DNA from: Actinoplanes philippinensis
Lineage (GTDB): Bacteria > Actinomycetota > Actinomycetes > Mycobacteriales > Micromonosporaceae
Direction of reading: 5' to 3'
DNA length: 64,000 nt
Assembly (NCBI RefSeq): GCF_900113015.1
Contig: NZ_FONV01000002.1
Span: forward strand, 186,001-250,000
The position numbers were made by a program, and so were the translations under genes. Below the pieces are notes generated by a model, which searched no databases, was not told the DNA's origin, and worked only from the letters and a program-made list of their open reading frames with translations. Below are positions 49,809 through 61,577 of the stretch, piece after piece; the stretch's first letter is position 1, and each line of letters opens with the position of its first letter.

Positions 49809-52529
49809 ATGAGCACCACCGAGCCCGCCGTGCGGCTGCGTTCCTACGGCGGGCTCCGCATGTGGCGGTCCGGGGCCGAGGTCGACATCGGGGCGCCCCG
49901 GCTGCGGATCCTGCTGGCCGCGCTGCTCGCAGCCCGCGGTGGCACGGTCGGGGTGGACACCCTGATCGAGCTGATCTGGGGCGCCGAGCCGTCACCGAGC
50001 GCCGTCAACCAGCTGCACCGGCTGGTCGGGCAGGCCCGGCGGCTGTTCGAGCCGGAGCTGGCGAGCCGCGCCACCGGGAGCTGGGTGCTGCCCGCCGGCC
50101 AGGGTTACCGCCTGGCCACCGATGCGCGCAGCAGCGACCTGATGGCGGTGCGCGCCCTGCTGGACACTCCCGGCGCGGCGACCCGGGCCCTGGAGATCGT
50201 TCAGGAGCCGGCCTTCGCCGGGCTGGACGCCGAGGTGCTCACCCATCCGGCGTTCGTGGCCCTCGAGCAGGAGCGCATCCAGATCGCGGTCGAGGCCGCC
50301 GATCGGGCCGAGCCCCGGCTTCTCCCCCTGCTCCAGCGGATCGCCGCGTCGGCGCCCCTGCACGAGCCGCTGCAGGCCCGGATCATCCGCCTGCTGACCG
50401 CGGCCGGCCGCCGGGCCGAGGCGCTGGTGCTCTTCGACGAGGTGCGCCGGCGGCTCGCCGACGAGCTGGGCGCCGACCCGGGGGCCGAGCTGCGGGCCGC
50501 CCATCTGGCCGCGCTCGCCGACGACGAGCCGGACACCCCGCCGGCGCCCCGGCCGGCGCAGCTGCCGCGCCGGGTGGCGGGCTTCGTCGACCGCGGTGAG
50601 CTGCCCGACCACAGCGCCGGCATCGTGGTGCTCACCGGCATGGGCGGGATCGGCAAGACCGCCCTCGCGGTGGACTGGGCGCACCGGCTGGCACCCAGTT
50701 ACCCGGACGGGCAGCTCCACGTCAACCTGCGCGGCTTCGACCCGAGCGGCCGCGTGGTGCTGCCCGCCGACGCGCTGTCCACGCTCCTCGAGTCGGTCGG
50801 GGTGGGTCTCGCCGAGCTGCCGGACGACGTCGACGCCAGGTCCGCGCGGTTCCGCTCGGCGGTCGCCGACCGGCGCATGATCATCCTGCTGGACAACGCG
50901 CGGGACTCCGAGCAGGTCCGCCCGCTGCTGCCCGGCGCGCCCGGCTGCCTGGTGCTGGTGACCAGCCGCAACCGCCTCGCCGGCCTGGTGGCGCACGAGG
51001 GCGCCCAGGCGGTCCCGGTCGGCCGGCTCAGCGACGCGGGCGCCCGCGACCTGCTCGCGAAGCGGATCGGGGCGCCCCGGCCGGCCGCGGAGCCGGAGGC
51101 GACCACCGACCTCGTCCGGTTCTGTGCCGGACTGCCACTGGCGCTGTCGATCACCGCGGCCCACGCCGCGGTCCGGCCCGAACTCAAGCTCGCCGACCTG
51201 GTCGAGGAGCTGGCCTCACAGGCCCGGCTGGACGCCCTCACCACCGGTGAGCCGCACGACGACGTCCGATCGGCGCTGTCCTGGTCCTACCTGGCGCTGA
51301 GCCCGCCGGCGGCCCGGCTGTTCCGGCTGCTCTCGGTGCACACCGGGCCGGAGATCCCGGTCGAGGCGGCGGCCAGCATCGCCGGGACCGGGCCGGCCGT
51401 CCGCGCCGCGCTCGCCGAACTGTGCGCGGCCAACATGATCACCGAGGCGGGACGACAGCGGTACACCCTGCACGACCTGCTCCGGGCCTACGCCGGGGAG
51501 TTGCTCGGCGACGAACGCGCCGACGCGGTCCGGCGGCTCGTCGAGCACTGTCTGCGCGACGCCCGCGCCGCGTACCTGACCTTCGGCCGTCCGGAGATCG
51601 CCCCGCTCGGCCCGGCGTCGCCGGGCCTGACGCCCACGCCGATGGCGGACCTCGGCGACGCCCTGCGCTGGTACGCCCGGGAACAGGCCGCCCTCGCCTG
51701 CATCGTGGACCTGGCCCTGCTGCACGGCCACCACCGGGAGGCCGTGCTGACGGTGCTGTACCTGCGGGCCGTCCGGTCCGCCAGGGCCGAGCCGTACTCG
51801 GACTCCCGCGAGCAGACCAGGCGGGTCCTGGACGTCGTCGGCGACCTCGGCGAGCCGGTGCTGGAGGCCGCGATGCTGCGCGAGGCCGCCCTCGTCGAGA
51901 GCCCCACCGACCCGGCGGTCTCCCGGCTGCTGCTGCGCCGGGCGCTGGACATCGCCGAACGCGCGGACGACGTGATCGGGCAGGCGCACGTGCTGCGCAA
52001 CCTGGGACTGTCCCTCGCCGGGGAGGACCGCGAGCAGGCCCTGCCCCTGCTGCGCCGGTCGGTCCGGGCCGCGCGGCTGACCGGCGAGCCGACCGTCCTG
52101 GTGTACTGCATCGACGCGCTCGCCCGGACCCTGCAGGACGACGGGCAGCTCCCCGAGTCGGTGGCGCTCGCCCGGGAGGCGTTCGACATCGCCCTCGCCA
52201 CCGGCCTCGACGACCTGCGCAACAACGCGGCGACCCGGCTCGCCGAGATCTGCCTGCTGATGGGCGATCACCGGCAGGCCGCCGCGATGGCCCGGTGGGC
52301 GGCCGAGCACGTCCCGCCGGGCGAGATCCACATCCGGCTGCCGATCTACGCGTTCCTCGCCGAGGCCAGCGACCGTCTGGGCGATCACGAGCGGGCACGG
52401 GCCGCCGGCGAGACCTTCCAGGACCTGATGCGCCGCCACGGGCCGGCCTACCGGCAGGCTCTCGGCCAGGACGTGGATCGCTTCGTCGCCACGGTGGACC
52501 GGATCATGAGTGCATCGGAAATGCACTGA
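49809..52529 (+). CDS. AfsR/SARP-type regulator with NB-ARC STAND module
   Basis: 906 residues. An OmpR-like winged helix (about 8-95) and a bacterial transcriptional activation domain (about 100-235) precede an NB-ARC ATPase with Walker A G-M-G-G-I-G-K-T-A-L-A (about residue 278), Walker B I-I-L-L-D-N-A-R, and L-P-L-A-L. TPR-like helical repeats fill the C-terminal third. Such proteins switch on nearby pathways, often antibiotic clusters. The gene starts 20 bp after pepP and is followed by an esterase gene it may control. Confidence 0.9.
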   Translation: MSTTEPAVRLRSYGGLRMWRSGAEVDIGAPRLRILLAALLAARGGTVGVDTLIELIWGAEPSPSAVNQLHRLVGQARRLFEPELASRATGSWVLPAGQGYRLATDARSSDLMAVRALLDTPGAATRALEIVQEPAFAGLDAEVLTHPAFVALEQERIQIAVEAADRAEPRLLPLLQRIAASAPLHEPLQARIIRLLTAAGRRAEALVLFDEVRRRLADELGADPGAELRAAHLAALADDEPDTPPAPRPAQLPRRVAGFVDRGELPDHSAGIVVLTGMGGIGKTALAVDWAHRLAPSYPDGQLHVNLRGFDPSGRVVLPADALSTLLESVGVGLAELPDDVDARSARFRSAVADRRMIILLDNARDSEQVRPLLPGAPGCLVLVTSRNRLAGLVAHEGAQAVPVGRLSDAGARDLLAKRIGAPRPAAEPEATTDLVRFCAGLPLALSITAAHAAVRPELKLADLVEELASQARLDALTTGEPHDDVRSALSWSYLALSPPAARLFRLLSVHTGPEIPVEAAASIAGTGPAVRAALAELCAANMITEAGRQRYTLHDLLRAYAGELLGDERADAVRRLVEHCLRDARAAYLTFGRPEIAPLGPASPGLTPTPMADLGDALRWYAREQAALACIVDLALLHGHHREAVLTVLYLRAVRSARAEPYSDSREQTRRVLDVVGDLGEPVLEAAMLREAALVESPTDPAVSRLLLRRALDIAERADDVIGQAHVLRNLGLSLAGEDREQALPLLRRSVRAARLTGEPTVLVYCIDALARTLQDDGQLPESVALAREAFDIALATGLDDLRNNAATRLAEICLLMGDHRQAAAMARWAAEHVPPGEIHIRLPIYAFLAEASDRLGDHERARAAGETFQDLMRRHGPAYRQALGQDVDRFVATVDRIMSASEMH

Positions 52530-52582
52530 TCTCGCACTGATCCACGGTTGGCTGGTCCTCGACCGATCTTCAGGAGGATCCG

Positions 52583-53542
52583 ATGAGCTACCCGAAGCCC
52601 GTCCTCGAACCGGCCGCGCAGGCCTTCGTCGAGGCGACCGCGAACCCGCCGTACCTGTTCGACCTGGGTCCCGAGGAGGGCCGCAAGGCGGTCGAGTCGG
52701 TGCAGGACGGCACCGGCGTCGAGACGCCCGCCGCCGACGTGCGGGACCTGACCTTCGCGGGCGGCCCGACCGGCGAGGTGAAGGTACGCATCCTGCGCCC
52801 GGCCGGGGTGACCGGGCCGCTGCCGGTGCTGATCTACACGCACGGCGCCGGCTGGGTCTTCGGCGACGCGAACACCCACGACCGCCTCGTCCGGGAGCTG
52901 ACCGTCCGCGCGAACGCGGCGACCGTCTTCGTCGAGTACGACCGCTCCCCCGAGGCCCGCTACCCGGTCGCCGTCGAGCAGGTGTACGCCGCCCTGGAAT
53001 TGGTCGCCACGCACGGCGCCGAGCACGACCTGGACGCCACCCGCATCGCGGTCGCCGGCGACTCGGTCGGTGGCAACATGACCGCCGCCCTGACCCTGCT
53101 GGCGAAGCAGCGCTCCGGCCCGGCGATCACCGCGCAGCTGCTGTTCTACCCGGTGACCGACGCGAACTTCGACACCGACTCGTACCACCAGTTCGCCGAG
53201 GGCTACTTCCTCCGGCGAGACGGCATGCAGTGGTTCTGGGACCAGTACACGACCGAGGAGGCGGAGCGGGCGCAGATCACCGCGTCACCGCTGCGGGCCA
53301 CTCTCGAGGACCTCGCGGGCCTGCCGAAGGCGCTGGTCATCGTCGCCGAGGCGGACGTGCTGCGCGACGAGGGCGAGGCGTACGCCGCCAAGCTGCGCGC
53401 CGCCGGTGTGGACGTGACGGCCGTGCGTTACCAGGGGATCATCCACGACTTCGTGCTGCTGAACGCGCTCAAGGACACCCACGCCGCAAAGGCCGCGACC
53501 CGCCAGGGCGGCGACTTCCTGCGCGACGCCCTGCACCCCTGA
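52583..53542 (+). CDS. HSL-family alpha/beta-hydrolase (esterase)
   Basis: 319 residues. Oxyanion motif H-G-A-G-W (variant of H-G-G-G-x of hormone-sensitive-lipase family), nucleophile G-D-S-V-G-G-N, acid residue in A-E-A-D-V-L-R-D, and catalytic His in I-I-H-D-F. ATG with AGGAGG 6 bases upstream. Ester substrate unknown. The 53-bp gap from the AfsR-like gene suggests co-expression. Confidence 0.9.
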   Translation: MSYPKPVLEPAAQAFVEATANPPYLFDLGPEEGRKAVESVQDGTGVETPAADVRDLTFAGGPTGEVKVRILRPAGVTGPLPVLIYTHGAGWVFGDANTHDRLVRELTVRANAATVFVEYDRSPEARYPVAVEQVYAALELVATHGAEHDLDATRIAVAGDSVGGNMTAALTLLAKQRSGPAITAQLLFYPVTDANFDTDSYHQFAEGYFLRRDGMQWFWDQYTTEEAERAQITASPLRATLEDLAGLPKALVIVAEADVLRDEGEAYAAKLRAAGVDVTAVRYQGIIHDFVLLNALKDTHAAKAATRQGGDFLRDALHP

Positions 53543-53554
53543 CGCATCGCCTCC

Positions 53555-53582
53555 GGGGCGGCGGCTTCCCACGCGCCGCCCC
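53555..53582 (+). terminator. GC hairpin after the esterase gene
   Basis: A 9-bp stem GGGGCGGCG/CGCCGCCCC with a 10-base loop begins 13 bp after the stop codon. No T-run, but such hairpins commonly end transcripts in high-GC actinomycetes. Confidence 0.5.
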
Positions 53583-53585
53583 GCT

Positions 53586-53672
53586 CTCACGCCCGGCGGC
53601 CCGGCCCCGCGCTCACGCCCGGCGGTCCAGCCCCGCGCCCACGCCCGGCGGCCCGGCCCCGCGCTCACGGAC
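53586..53672. repeat. Three 26-bp tandem repeats plus a partial copy
   Basis: Unit starts at 53586, 53612 and 53638 with CTCACGCCCGGCGG (first letter pair varies), two substitutions in the second copy and one in the third; a partial fourth starts at 53664. Lies between the convergent esterase and lipoprotein genes, running up to the lipoprotein stop codon. Confidence 0.8.
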
Positions 53673-53677
53673 CGGCG

Positions 53678-54178
53678 TCAGGACCCCGGCTTGTACTCCG
53701 TCACGTTCCAGCATTCGGCGGCGGCCGGATCGTCCTCGACGTTGATCTTCACCTGGACCGGGTGGCCGTCGGTGGTGTCGTACTTGGTGGCGACCTCGGC
53801 ACCGTCCTCGCCCGCGGTCTCCGCCATGGCGACCAGTTCACCGAGTGTCGGAACGTCGATCTCCTCGCCCTGCTGCCCCTCGGTGACCGGGCCGAGATCC
53901 ACCTCGGCGGAGGCGGACGGCACCACGGCCACCGCGCCGACCCGTTCGGCGGCGCTGAGCACGCCGTCCTTGACGGTCGCCCGATACTCACCGACCGGCG
54001 TCGACTCACATCCGCGGGTCAGCGTGAAGCTGTAGGCGGCCGGCTCAGTCCAGGGCGGCGCCGACGCGGCGACGGCCGGGCTCGGGTCCTCGATCTTCGG
54101 CTTGTCGTCCCCGGACGAGGTGCAGCCGCCGACCAGCCCGACCACCATCAACGCGCACAGGGCACGCTCTACCCGCAC
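53678..54178 (-). CDS. Lipoprotein of unknown function
   Basis: 166 residues. GTG start with GGAGG five bases upstream. A short basic start, hydrophobic segment and lipobox V-G-G-C (cleavage before Cys about 19) make it an exported, lipid-anchored protein. The mature part is Ser/Pro-rich, then a beta-rich domain with two cysteines (R-G-C-E-S-T and A-E-C-W-N-V). No family recognised. Confidence 0.78.
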   Translation of the reverse strand: MRVERALCALMVVGLVGGCTSSGDDKPKIEDPSPAVAASAPPWTEPAAYSFTLTRGCESTPVGEYRATVKDGVLSAAERVGAVAVVPSASAEVDLGPVTEGQQGEEIDVPTLGELVAMAETAGEDGAEVATKYDTTDGHPVQVKINVEDDPAAAECWNVTEYKPGS

Positions 54179-54327
54179 CACTACCTCCGCTCGACGCCTC
54201 ACGCGGCGCAATGTAGCGCAGCGCCGCAGCCCGGCGGTCAGGGGATGCCGCACCATCCCGGCCGGGCCACCACGCCCTGCCGGCCCCGCCCACGTCGCCC
54301 GGCGCCACGTCGACGTCGCCCGGCCGC

Positions 54328-57300
54328 TCAGGGGATGTCGTCCACGAACACCGCGACCGACCGCCTCGGCACCTCGAACGCCGTGGCCGCCCGCAGCACC
54401 GGGTCGATCGAGCCGGTCAACTCCGGGTGCAGCCGCAACCGGTCCGGCCCGGGGATCGCCGGACGGACCGTGCCGTCGGTGGCGTTGAACACCACGACGA
54501 GGCGGGCCCAGTGCGGGTCCAGGCCGCTGCCGTCCAGGCACATCACGATCACGCCCGGCTGCTCGCCCGGGCCGCCGGCCGGGAAAGTCAGCCGCCGCTC
54601 CACCTCCTCGGCGGTGGGCAGCCCAAAGACCGGCGACGATCGGCGGATCCGCAGCAACTCCCGATACCGCTCGGCGGCCAGCTCGATCACATCCGGCGAC
54701 GGGACGAGCGCCGGGTCCCCGAGCAGCGGCCGGGCCCAGTCCCATTTGTCGCCGTTGTCGGCCTCCGGTGGCAGCCCCACCCCGAACCCGTTGCCGAGAG
54801 CCGGGTCCCAGCGGATCTGGTTGAACCAGTCACCGGAGTTGTACGAGTTACGGTCCAGCGATTTCGACCGGAGCCGCTCGGTGCCCAGCGCCACGAACGC
54901 GGCGCCCTGGCTCAGCACCACCAGCGACAGCGCGAGGACCTGCATCCGCGCCCGGTCGACCTGGGAGATCCCGGGTGGCAGCTTGAAGGCCATCGCGTCA
55001 TACAGGATCTCGTTGTCGTGGGCGTCCACATAGTTGACCGCCTCGCCCGGCTGATGGGCGTAACCGGCGGGCGCGCCGTGGTAGCCGATCTGCGCGCCGC
55101 TGTGCTCGACGCCGTCATGGGCCACGAACCGGAAGGTGGCGAGTGCCCCGGAGAGCCCCACCTTGATCTGGTCGTGCAGCCACAGCGGCACGGCCGCGCC
55201 GAGCCCGGTCGCGAAGCCGCGCACCGCCGGGTCGTCGCCGAAGGCCGCGCCGCCCCGGATCGCGTCGCGCAGCCGGTCGTTGAACGTGCCGATCCCGGTG
55301 CCGGCCATGTTGACCTGGGTGGCCTGGGCGAACCGGGCGTCATACGCGACCTCGCCGAAATTCCACCCCTCGCCGTAGAGGGCGATGTCGGGCCGCAGCC
55401 GGTCGAGGGCCGCCCGCGCCTGCAGGATGTTGGCCCGCGGGTGGTGGCCCATCAGGTCGAACCGGAAGCCGTCGATCCGGTACTCCCGGGCCCAGGTGAC
55501 GAGCGAGTCGACGACGAGCCGGCCCATCATGGTGTGCTCGGTGGCGGTGTTGGGGCAGCAGCTCGACTCGGCGGTGCTGCCGTCGGCGAGCAGCCGGTGA
55601 TAGTAGCCGGGGACGATCCGGTCGAGGACGCTGAACCTGTCCAGCCCGTCGCCCATGGTGTGGTTGTAGACGACGTCGAGGACCACCCGCAGGCCGGCCG
55701 TGTGCAGCGCCGCCACCGCCGCGCGCAGCTCCACGATCCGCGCCGTGCCGGCCGGGTCGGTGGCGTAGCTGCCCTCCGGGGTGGTCCAGTGCCACGGGTC
55801 GTAGCCCCAGTTGAAACCGTCGGTGTCGGCCACCGCCATGACGGCCCGCTGCTGCTCCGTCGAGTCGGGCGGGAACGACGCCAGGTCGCAGAGGGGCGCC
55901 GCCTGGTCGGCCCGCCGGTCGGGCACCGTGGCGAAATCGTTGACCGGCAGCAGGTGCACGTGGGTGAGCCCGGCCTCGGCGAGCGACCTCAGGTGGCGCA
56001 TGCCGGCCGAGGAGTGGCGGGTGAACGCCAGATAGGTGCCCCGCTCGTCGGCCGGCACCGTCACGTCGGCGATGGAGAAGTCACGAACCGACACCTCGCT
56101 GATCTGCATCCGGGCCGGTGGCACCGCCTCGGGCCGGACCGCGTCGGCCCAGCCGGGCGGGCAGAGCGCCGGATCGGACAGGTCGACGAGCTGGCTGTGG
56201 GTGGAGTCGGTGGCCAGCGACACCGAATACGGGTCGGTGACGCTGGTGGTGACCATGCGCTGGGCGGCCGGCTGCCACACCTGGACGCGAAACCTGTACC
56301 ACCTGTTGATCCACTTGCGTTTGCCGGTGATCGACCAGACACCGGTCACGTCGTCACGCTCCATCGCCAGCACCCGCGGCTCCTCGCCGGGCTCGCGGAA
56401 GAGCTCCAGCTCCACGGTGCGGGCGGTGGGCGCCCAGACCGACAGGCGCGGCCTCTCCTGGTCGTCGACGACCGGGCCCAGCTCGGCGCCGGCGGCGCTC
56501 GCGTAGAGGTCGTCGAGGACGCCCTGCAGCTGCACGGCGGTGAGCGCGACCACCTCGCCCGCGCTGTCGTGCCCGGCGACCAGGAGCCGGCCCCGGAGCA
56601 TCTCACCGAGAGCCACGTCGCCGAGCTCACGCACCGCGAACGCCCGGTAGGCGCGCAGGTGCGGGAAACGGCGGCTCTGCTCCTGGAACAGGCCGCCGGG
56701 CCGGGGCACCAGGGGCAGTGAGCCGAGGGTGAAGCTCACCGCGCGGGAGGCGAACCACTCCGGCAGCGCGACGGTCCCCCGGTCGATGAAGACGGCATAC
56801 GCCCGGGCCGGGTCGATCTCGGGGCCGAGCGTCCCGACATCCGGCCGGACCGGCTGGGCGACCCCGGCGACCAGCCAGGCCTCGCGGGCCACGGTGAGGT
56901 CGAGGCGCTGGTCGTCGGCGAGATCCTTCTCCTCGCCCCGGTGCAGCACATAGCGCAGCCCGACCGCGTCCGGCCGGACCCGCACCTCGAAGACGGCCCC
57001 GAACGCGTCGAAACGGGTGGGCATGTGCGGCCGGTGCCACCGGGTCTTCTCAGTGACCGGCACGCCCTCCCAGCAGTGCAGGCCCCACCCCGCGTAGTCG
57101 CCGCCGGGGCGCCGGTAGTGGATCACCACGGTCTCCTCGCCGGGCTGCGGCAGCTCCGGCGGCTCGGTGCCGACACGCCGCTCACCAGCGGTGACCCAGA
57201 TCTCACTGCCCTCACTCAGCGTCACCCACCGGTCGGCCTCGACGTCTTTCGCGCCCTGCCGGCCGAGGATCAGGAAGCCGACCTCCTTCGCGTCGTCGGC

Positions 57301-57513
57301 CAGCCGCACCCAGGCGAACCTGCCCCACGCGTCCTCCCCGGCGAACGGGGCGCCGTCGGGGTATCGCCGATCGGCGCCGGGCGCGAGGTCGCCCCAGGCG
57401 TGCAGAACCCAGTCGGCGTAGTCACCGTCGGGCCGGTGATAGTGCACGATCAGCCATTGCGGCCGGGTGGTGGCGGTGGCCGGCGGGCTCGCAATGATCT
57501 CCATCGTCGTCAC
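54328..57513 (-). CDS. pulA: Pullulanase-type alpha-1,6-glucosidase, GH13
   Basis: About 1,061 residues. Two N-terminal CBM41 starch-binding domains (Y-H-R-P-D-G-D-Y-A-D-W and Y-R-R-P-G-G-D-Y-A-G-W) precede pullulanase N2/CBM48 modules and a GH13 barrel with regions I D-V-V-Y-N-H-T, II G-F-R-F-D-L-M-G-H, III G-E-G-W-N, IV D-A-H-D-N and the pullulanase motif F-N-W-G-Y-D-P. Debranches glycogen/starch at alpha-1,6 bonds. No signal peptide is seen, so it is probably intracellular. GTG 57513 or ATG 57504 could be the start. Divergent from acn. Confidence 0.92.
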   Translation of the reverse strand: MTTMEIIASPPATATTRPQWLIVHYHRPDGDYADWVLHAWGDLAPGADRRYPDGAPFAGEDAWGRFAWVRLADDAKEVGFLILGRQGAKDVEADRWVTLSEGSEIWVTAGERRVGTEPPELPQPGEETVVIHYRRPGGDYAGWGLHCWEGVPVTEKTRWHRPHMPTRFDAFGAVFEVRVRPDAVGLRYVLHRGEEKDLADDQRLDLTVAREAWLVAGVAQPVRPDVGTLGPEIDPARAYAVFIDRGTVALPEWFASRAVSFTLGSLPLVPRPGGLFQEQSRRFPHLRAYRAFAVRELGDVALGEMLRGRLLVAGHDSAGEVVALTAVQLQGVLDDLYASAAGAELGPVVDDQERPRLSVWAPTARTVELELFREPGEEPRVLAMERDDVTGVWSITGKRKWINRWYRFRVQVWQPAAQRMVTTSVTDPYSVSLATDSTHSQLVDLSDPALCPPGWADAVRPEAVPPARMQISEVSVRDFSIADVTVPADERGTYLAFTRHSSAGMRHLRSLAEAGLTHVHLLPVNDFATVPDRRADQAAPLCDLASFPPDSTEQQRAVMAVADTDGFNWGYDPWHWTTPEGSYATDPAGTARIVELRAAVAALHTAGLRVVLDVVYNHTMGDGLDRFSVLDRIVPGYYHRLLADGSTAESSCCPNTATEHTMMGRLVVDSLVTWAREYRIDGFRFDLMGHHPRANILQARAALDRLRPDIALYGEGWNFGEVAYDARFAQATQVNMAGTGIGTFNDRLRDAIRGGAAFGDDPAVRGFATGLGAAVPLWLHDQIKVGLSGALATFRFVAHDGVEHSGAQIGYHGAPAGYAHQPGEAVNYVDAHDNEILYDAMAFKLPPGISQVDRARMQVLALSLVVLSQGAAFVALGTERLRSKSLDRNSYNSGDWFNQIRWDPALGNGFGVGLPPEADNGDKWDWARPLLGDPALVPSPDVIELAAERYRELLRIRRSSPVFGLPTAEEVERRLTFPAGGPGEQPGVIVMCLDGSGLDPHWARLVVVFNATDGTVRPAIPGPDRLRLHPELTGSIDPVLRAATAFEVPRRSVAVFVDDIP

Positions 57514-57647
57514 CGGCACATCATCCCAGCGGGATACGACATTTTCCGGGTGTCCCGAGGACAGGCTGCGAGGATCGTCGCGTGGGACCCGCCTTGCAGC
57601 CGCTAGCAAGACGGACGTACGGTTTACCGAAGACGCACAACCGAGAG

Positions 57648-57661
57648 TTAGGCATACCTAA
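57648..57661. promoter_or_regulatory. Iron-box-like palindrome between pulA and acn
   Basis: TTAGG-4-CCTAA (TTAGGCATACCTAA), centred about 72 bp before the acn start. It matches 12 of the last 14 bases of the 19-bp DtxR/IdeR consensus; the left outer part of the consensus is poorly kept. Possible iron-dependent control of aconitase, an iron-sulphur enzyme (inference). Confidence 0.45.
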
Positions 57662-57726
57662 TCAAGAGGTCGCCCTTTCGGTGCGAAAGACTTGACTTCC
57701 AGTCGCTGGGTGTGAAGGAGATGACG

Positions 57727-60498
<2,772 letters not shown>

Positions 60499-60512
60499 CA
60501 GTTCCTGGTCAA

Positions 60513-60545
60513 GGCCCGCTTCCCGGTTCCGGGAGGCGGGCTTTT
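60513..60545 (+). terminator. Rho-independent terminator of acn
   Basis: A 13-bp GC-rich stem (GCCCGC paired with GCGGGC, then TCCCGG with CCGGGA across one T-G pair) with a tiny loop, followed by TTTT. It lies 15 bp after the acn stop codon. Confidence 0.85.
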
Positions 60546-60590
60546 CCATGGGGGTACGGTCCACGCGCCCCCGCCACACGCAAGAGGCGC

Positions 60591-60959
60591 TCACCCCGTA
60601 CCGGAGATGATCGGCTCTGCCCAGGCCGCATGGGTGAGTTCGACGCGATGCGTGACCGGTCCCCCGGCATCGCCGCCGGTGGTCAGGTTGACGGCCACCG
60701 CGATCGGATGCAACGGCGAGTCCACGTGGTAGACGTGCCGGCGCAGCCGCGGTCCGTGCCGGATCCGATACCGCAGCCCCTCGACGTGCACGACTCCGCA
60801 CTCGTCGCCGTCGGTGTCGAACGACGTCGACTCGACGACGACCGTCCAGCCTGCCTTGCCCGCCTTGTAGCACCACACCTCGAAGGCGCGGGCCCGGCCG
60901 TCCCGGTCGCTGACCTCCGCGAGGATGGTGACCGGATCGGCCCGGCCGTCCCGGGTCAC
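60591..60959 (-). CDS. Conserved hypothetical protein
   Basis: 122 residues, GTG in a GTGA overlap with the acetyltransferase gene before it. Beta-rich: V-W-C-Y-K-A-G-K-A-G-W-T-V-V-V-E-S-T-S-F-D and V-H-V-E-G-L-R-Y-R-I-R-H. No signal peptide or membrane segment. Function unknown. Confidence 0.7.
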   Translation of the reverse strand: MTRDGRADPVTILAEVSDRDGRARAFEVWCYKAGKAGWTVVVESTSFDTDGDECGVVHVEGLRYRIRHGPRLRRHVYHVDSPLHPIAVAVNLTTGGDAGGPVTHRVELTHAAWAEPIISGTG

Positions 60960-61546
60960 GGCTGGAAGCCGGTCTTGTCGGCGTCGGTGATCTCGCGCAG
61001 CACCCGGGCCGGGACACCCGCCGCGATCACTCCGGCCGGGATCGGCTTGGTGACCACACTGCCGGAGGCGACGATCGCGCCGTCCCCGATGGTCACGCCC
61101 TGATTGATGGTGACCCCGCCGCCGATCCACACGTTGTCACCGATCGTCACCGGTTTGGCATAGCAGGCGCCGGCGGCCCGCTCGGCCGCGTCGATCGCGT
61201 GGTTGGACGTGTAGATCCCGACCCGCGGCCCGAACAGCACGTGGTCACCGATGGTGATCCCACCGCCGTCGAGCATCACGCAGTCGAAGTTGGCGTAGAA
61301 GGCGTCCCCGATGCTGATGTTGAACCCGAACTCGCACCGGAACGTCGGCTCGAAGTGACACCCCTCACCCACCGATGCGAGCAGCCGCCGCAGGATCGCC
61401 TCCCGCTCCGCCTGCGGCTTGCCGAAACTGTCGTTGTACTCATTCGTCAGCAGCACGGTCCGTTCCCGCGCCTGCACCAGCTCCGCGGTGAGGTCGTTGT
61501 ACATCCGGCCGGAGAGAATGTGCTCTCTCTGAGCGTCAAGCGTCAC
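60956..61546 (-). CDS. Maltose/galactoside O-acetyltransferase (Maa/LacA/NodL type)
   Basis: 196 residues. The N-terminal Maa domain (M-L-S/G-R-M-Y-N-D-L motif, here L-S-G-R-M-Y-N-D-L-T) is followed by left-handed beta-helix hexapeptide repeats. Signature residues N-H-A-I-D, W-I-G-G-G-V-T-I-N-Q-G-V-T-I-G and A-G-V-P-A-R-V-L-R are present. Transfers acetyl from acetyl-CoA to a sugar hydroxyl. First gene of a two-gene operon. Confidence 0.92.
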   Translation of the reverse strand: MTLDAQREHILSGRMYNDLTAELVQARERTVLLTNEYNDSFGKPQAEREAILRRLLASVGEGCHFEPTFRCEFGFNISIGDAFYANFDCVMLDGGGITIGDHVLFGPRVGIYTSNHAIDAAERAAGACYAKPVTIGDNVWIGGGVTINQGVTIGDGAIVASGSVVTKPIPAGVIAAGVPARVLREITDADKTGFQP

Positions 61547-61577
61547 CGGCCGACCCTATCCCCGTTAGGGTCGATCG

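Noticed and set aside
47713..49995. 760-residue antisense frame over the SOD-like and pepP genes
   Set aside because: Spans two well-supported genes on the other strand.
54427..56721. 764-residue antisense frame over pulA
   Set aside because: Shadow of the pullulanase gene; no domain, biased composition.
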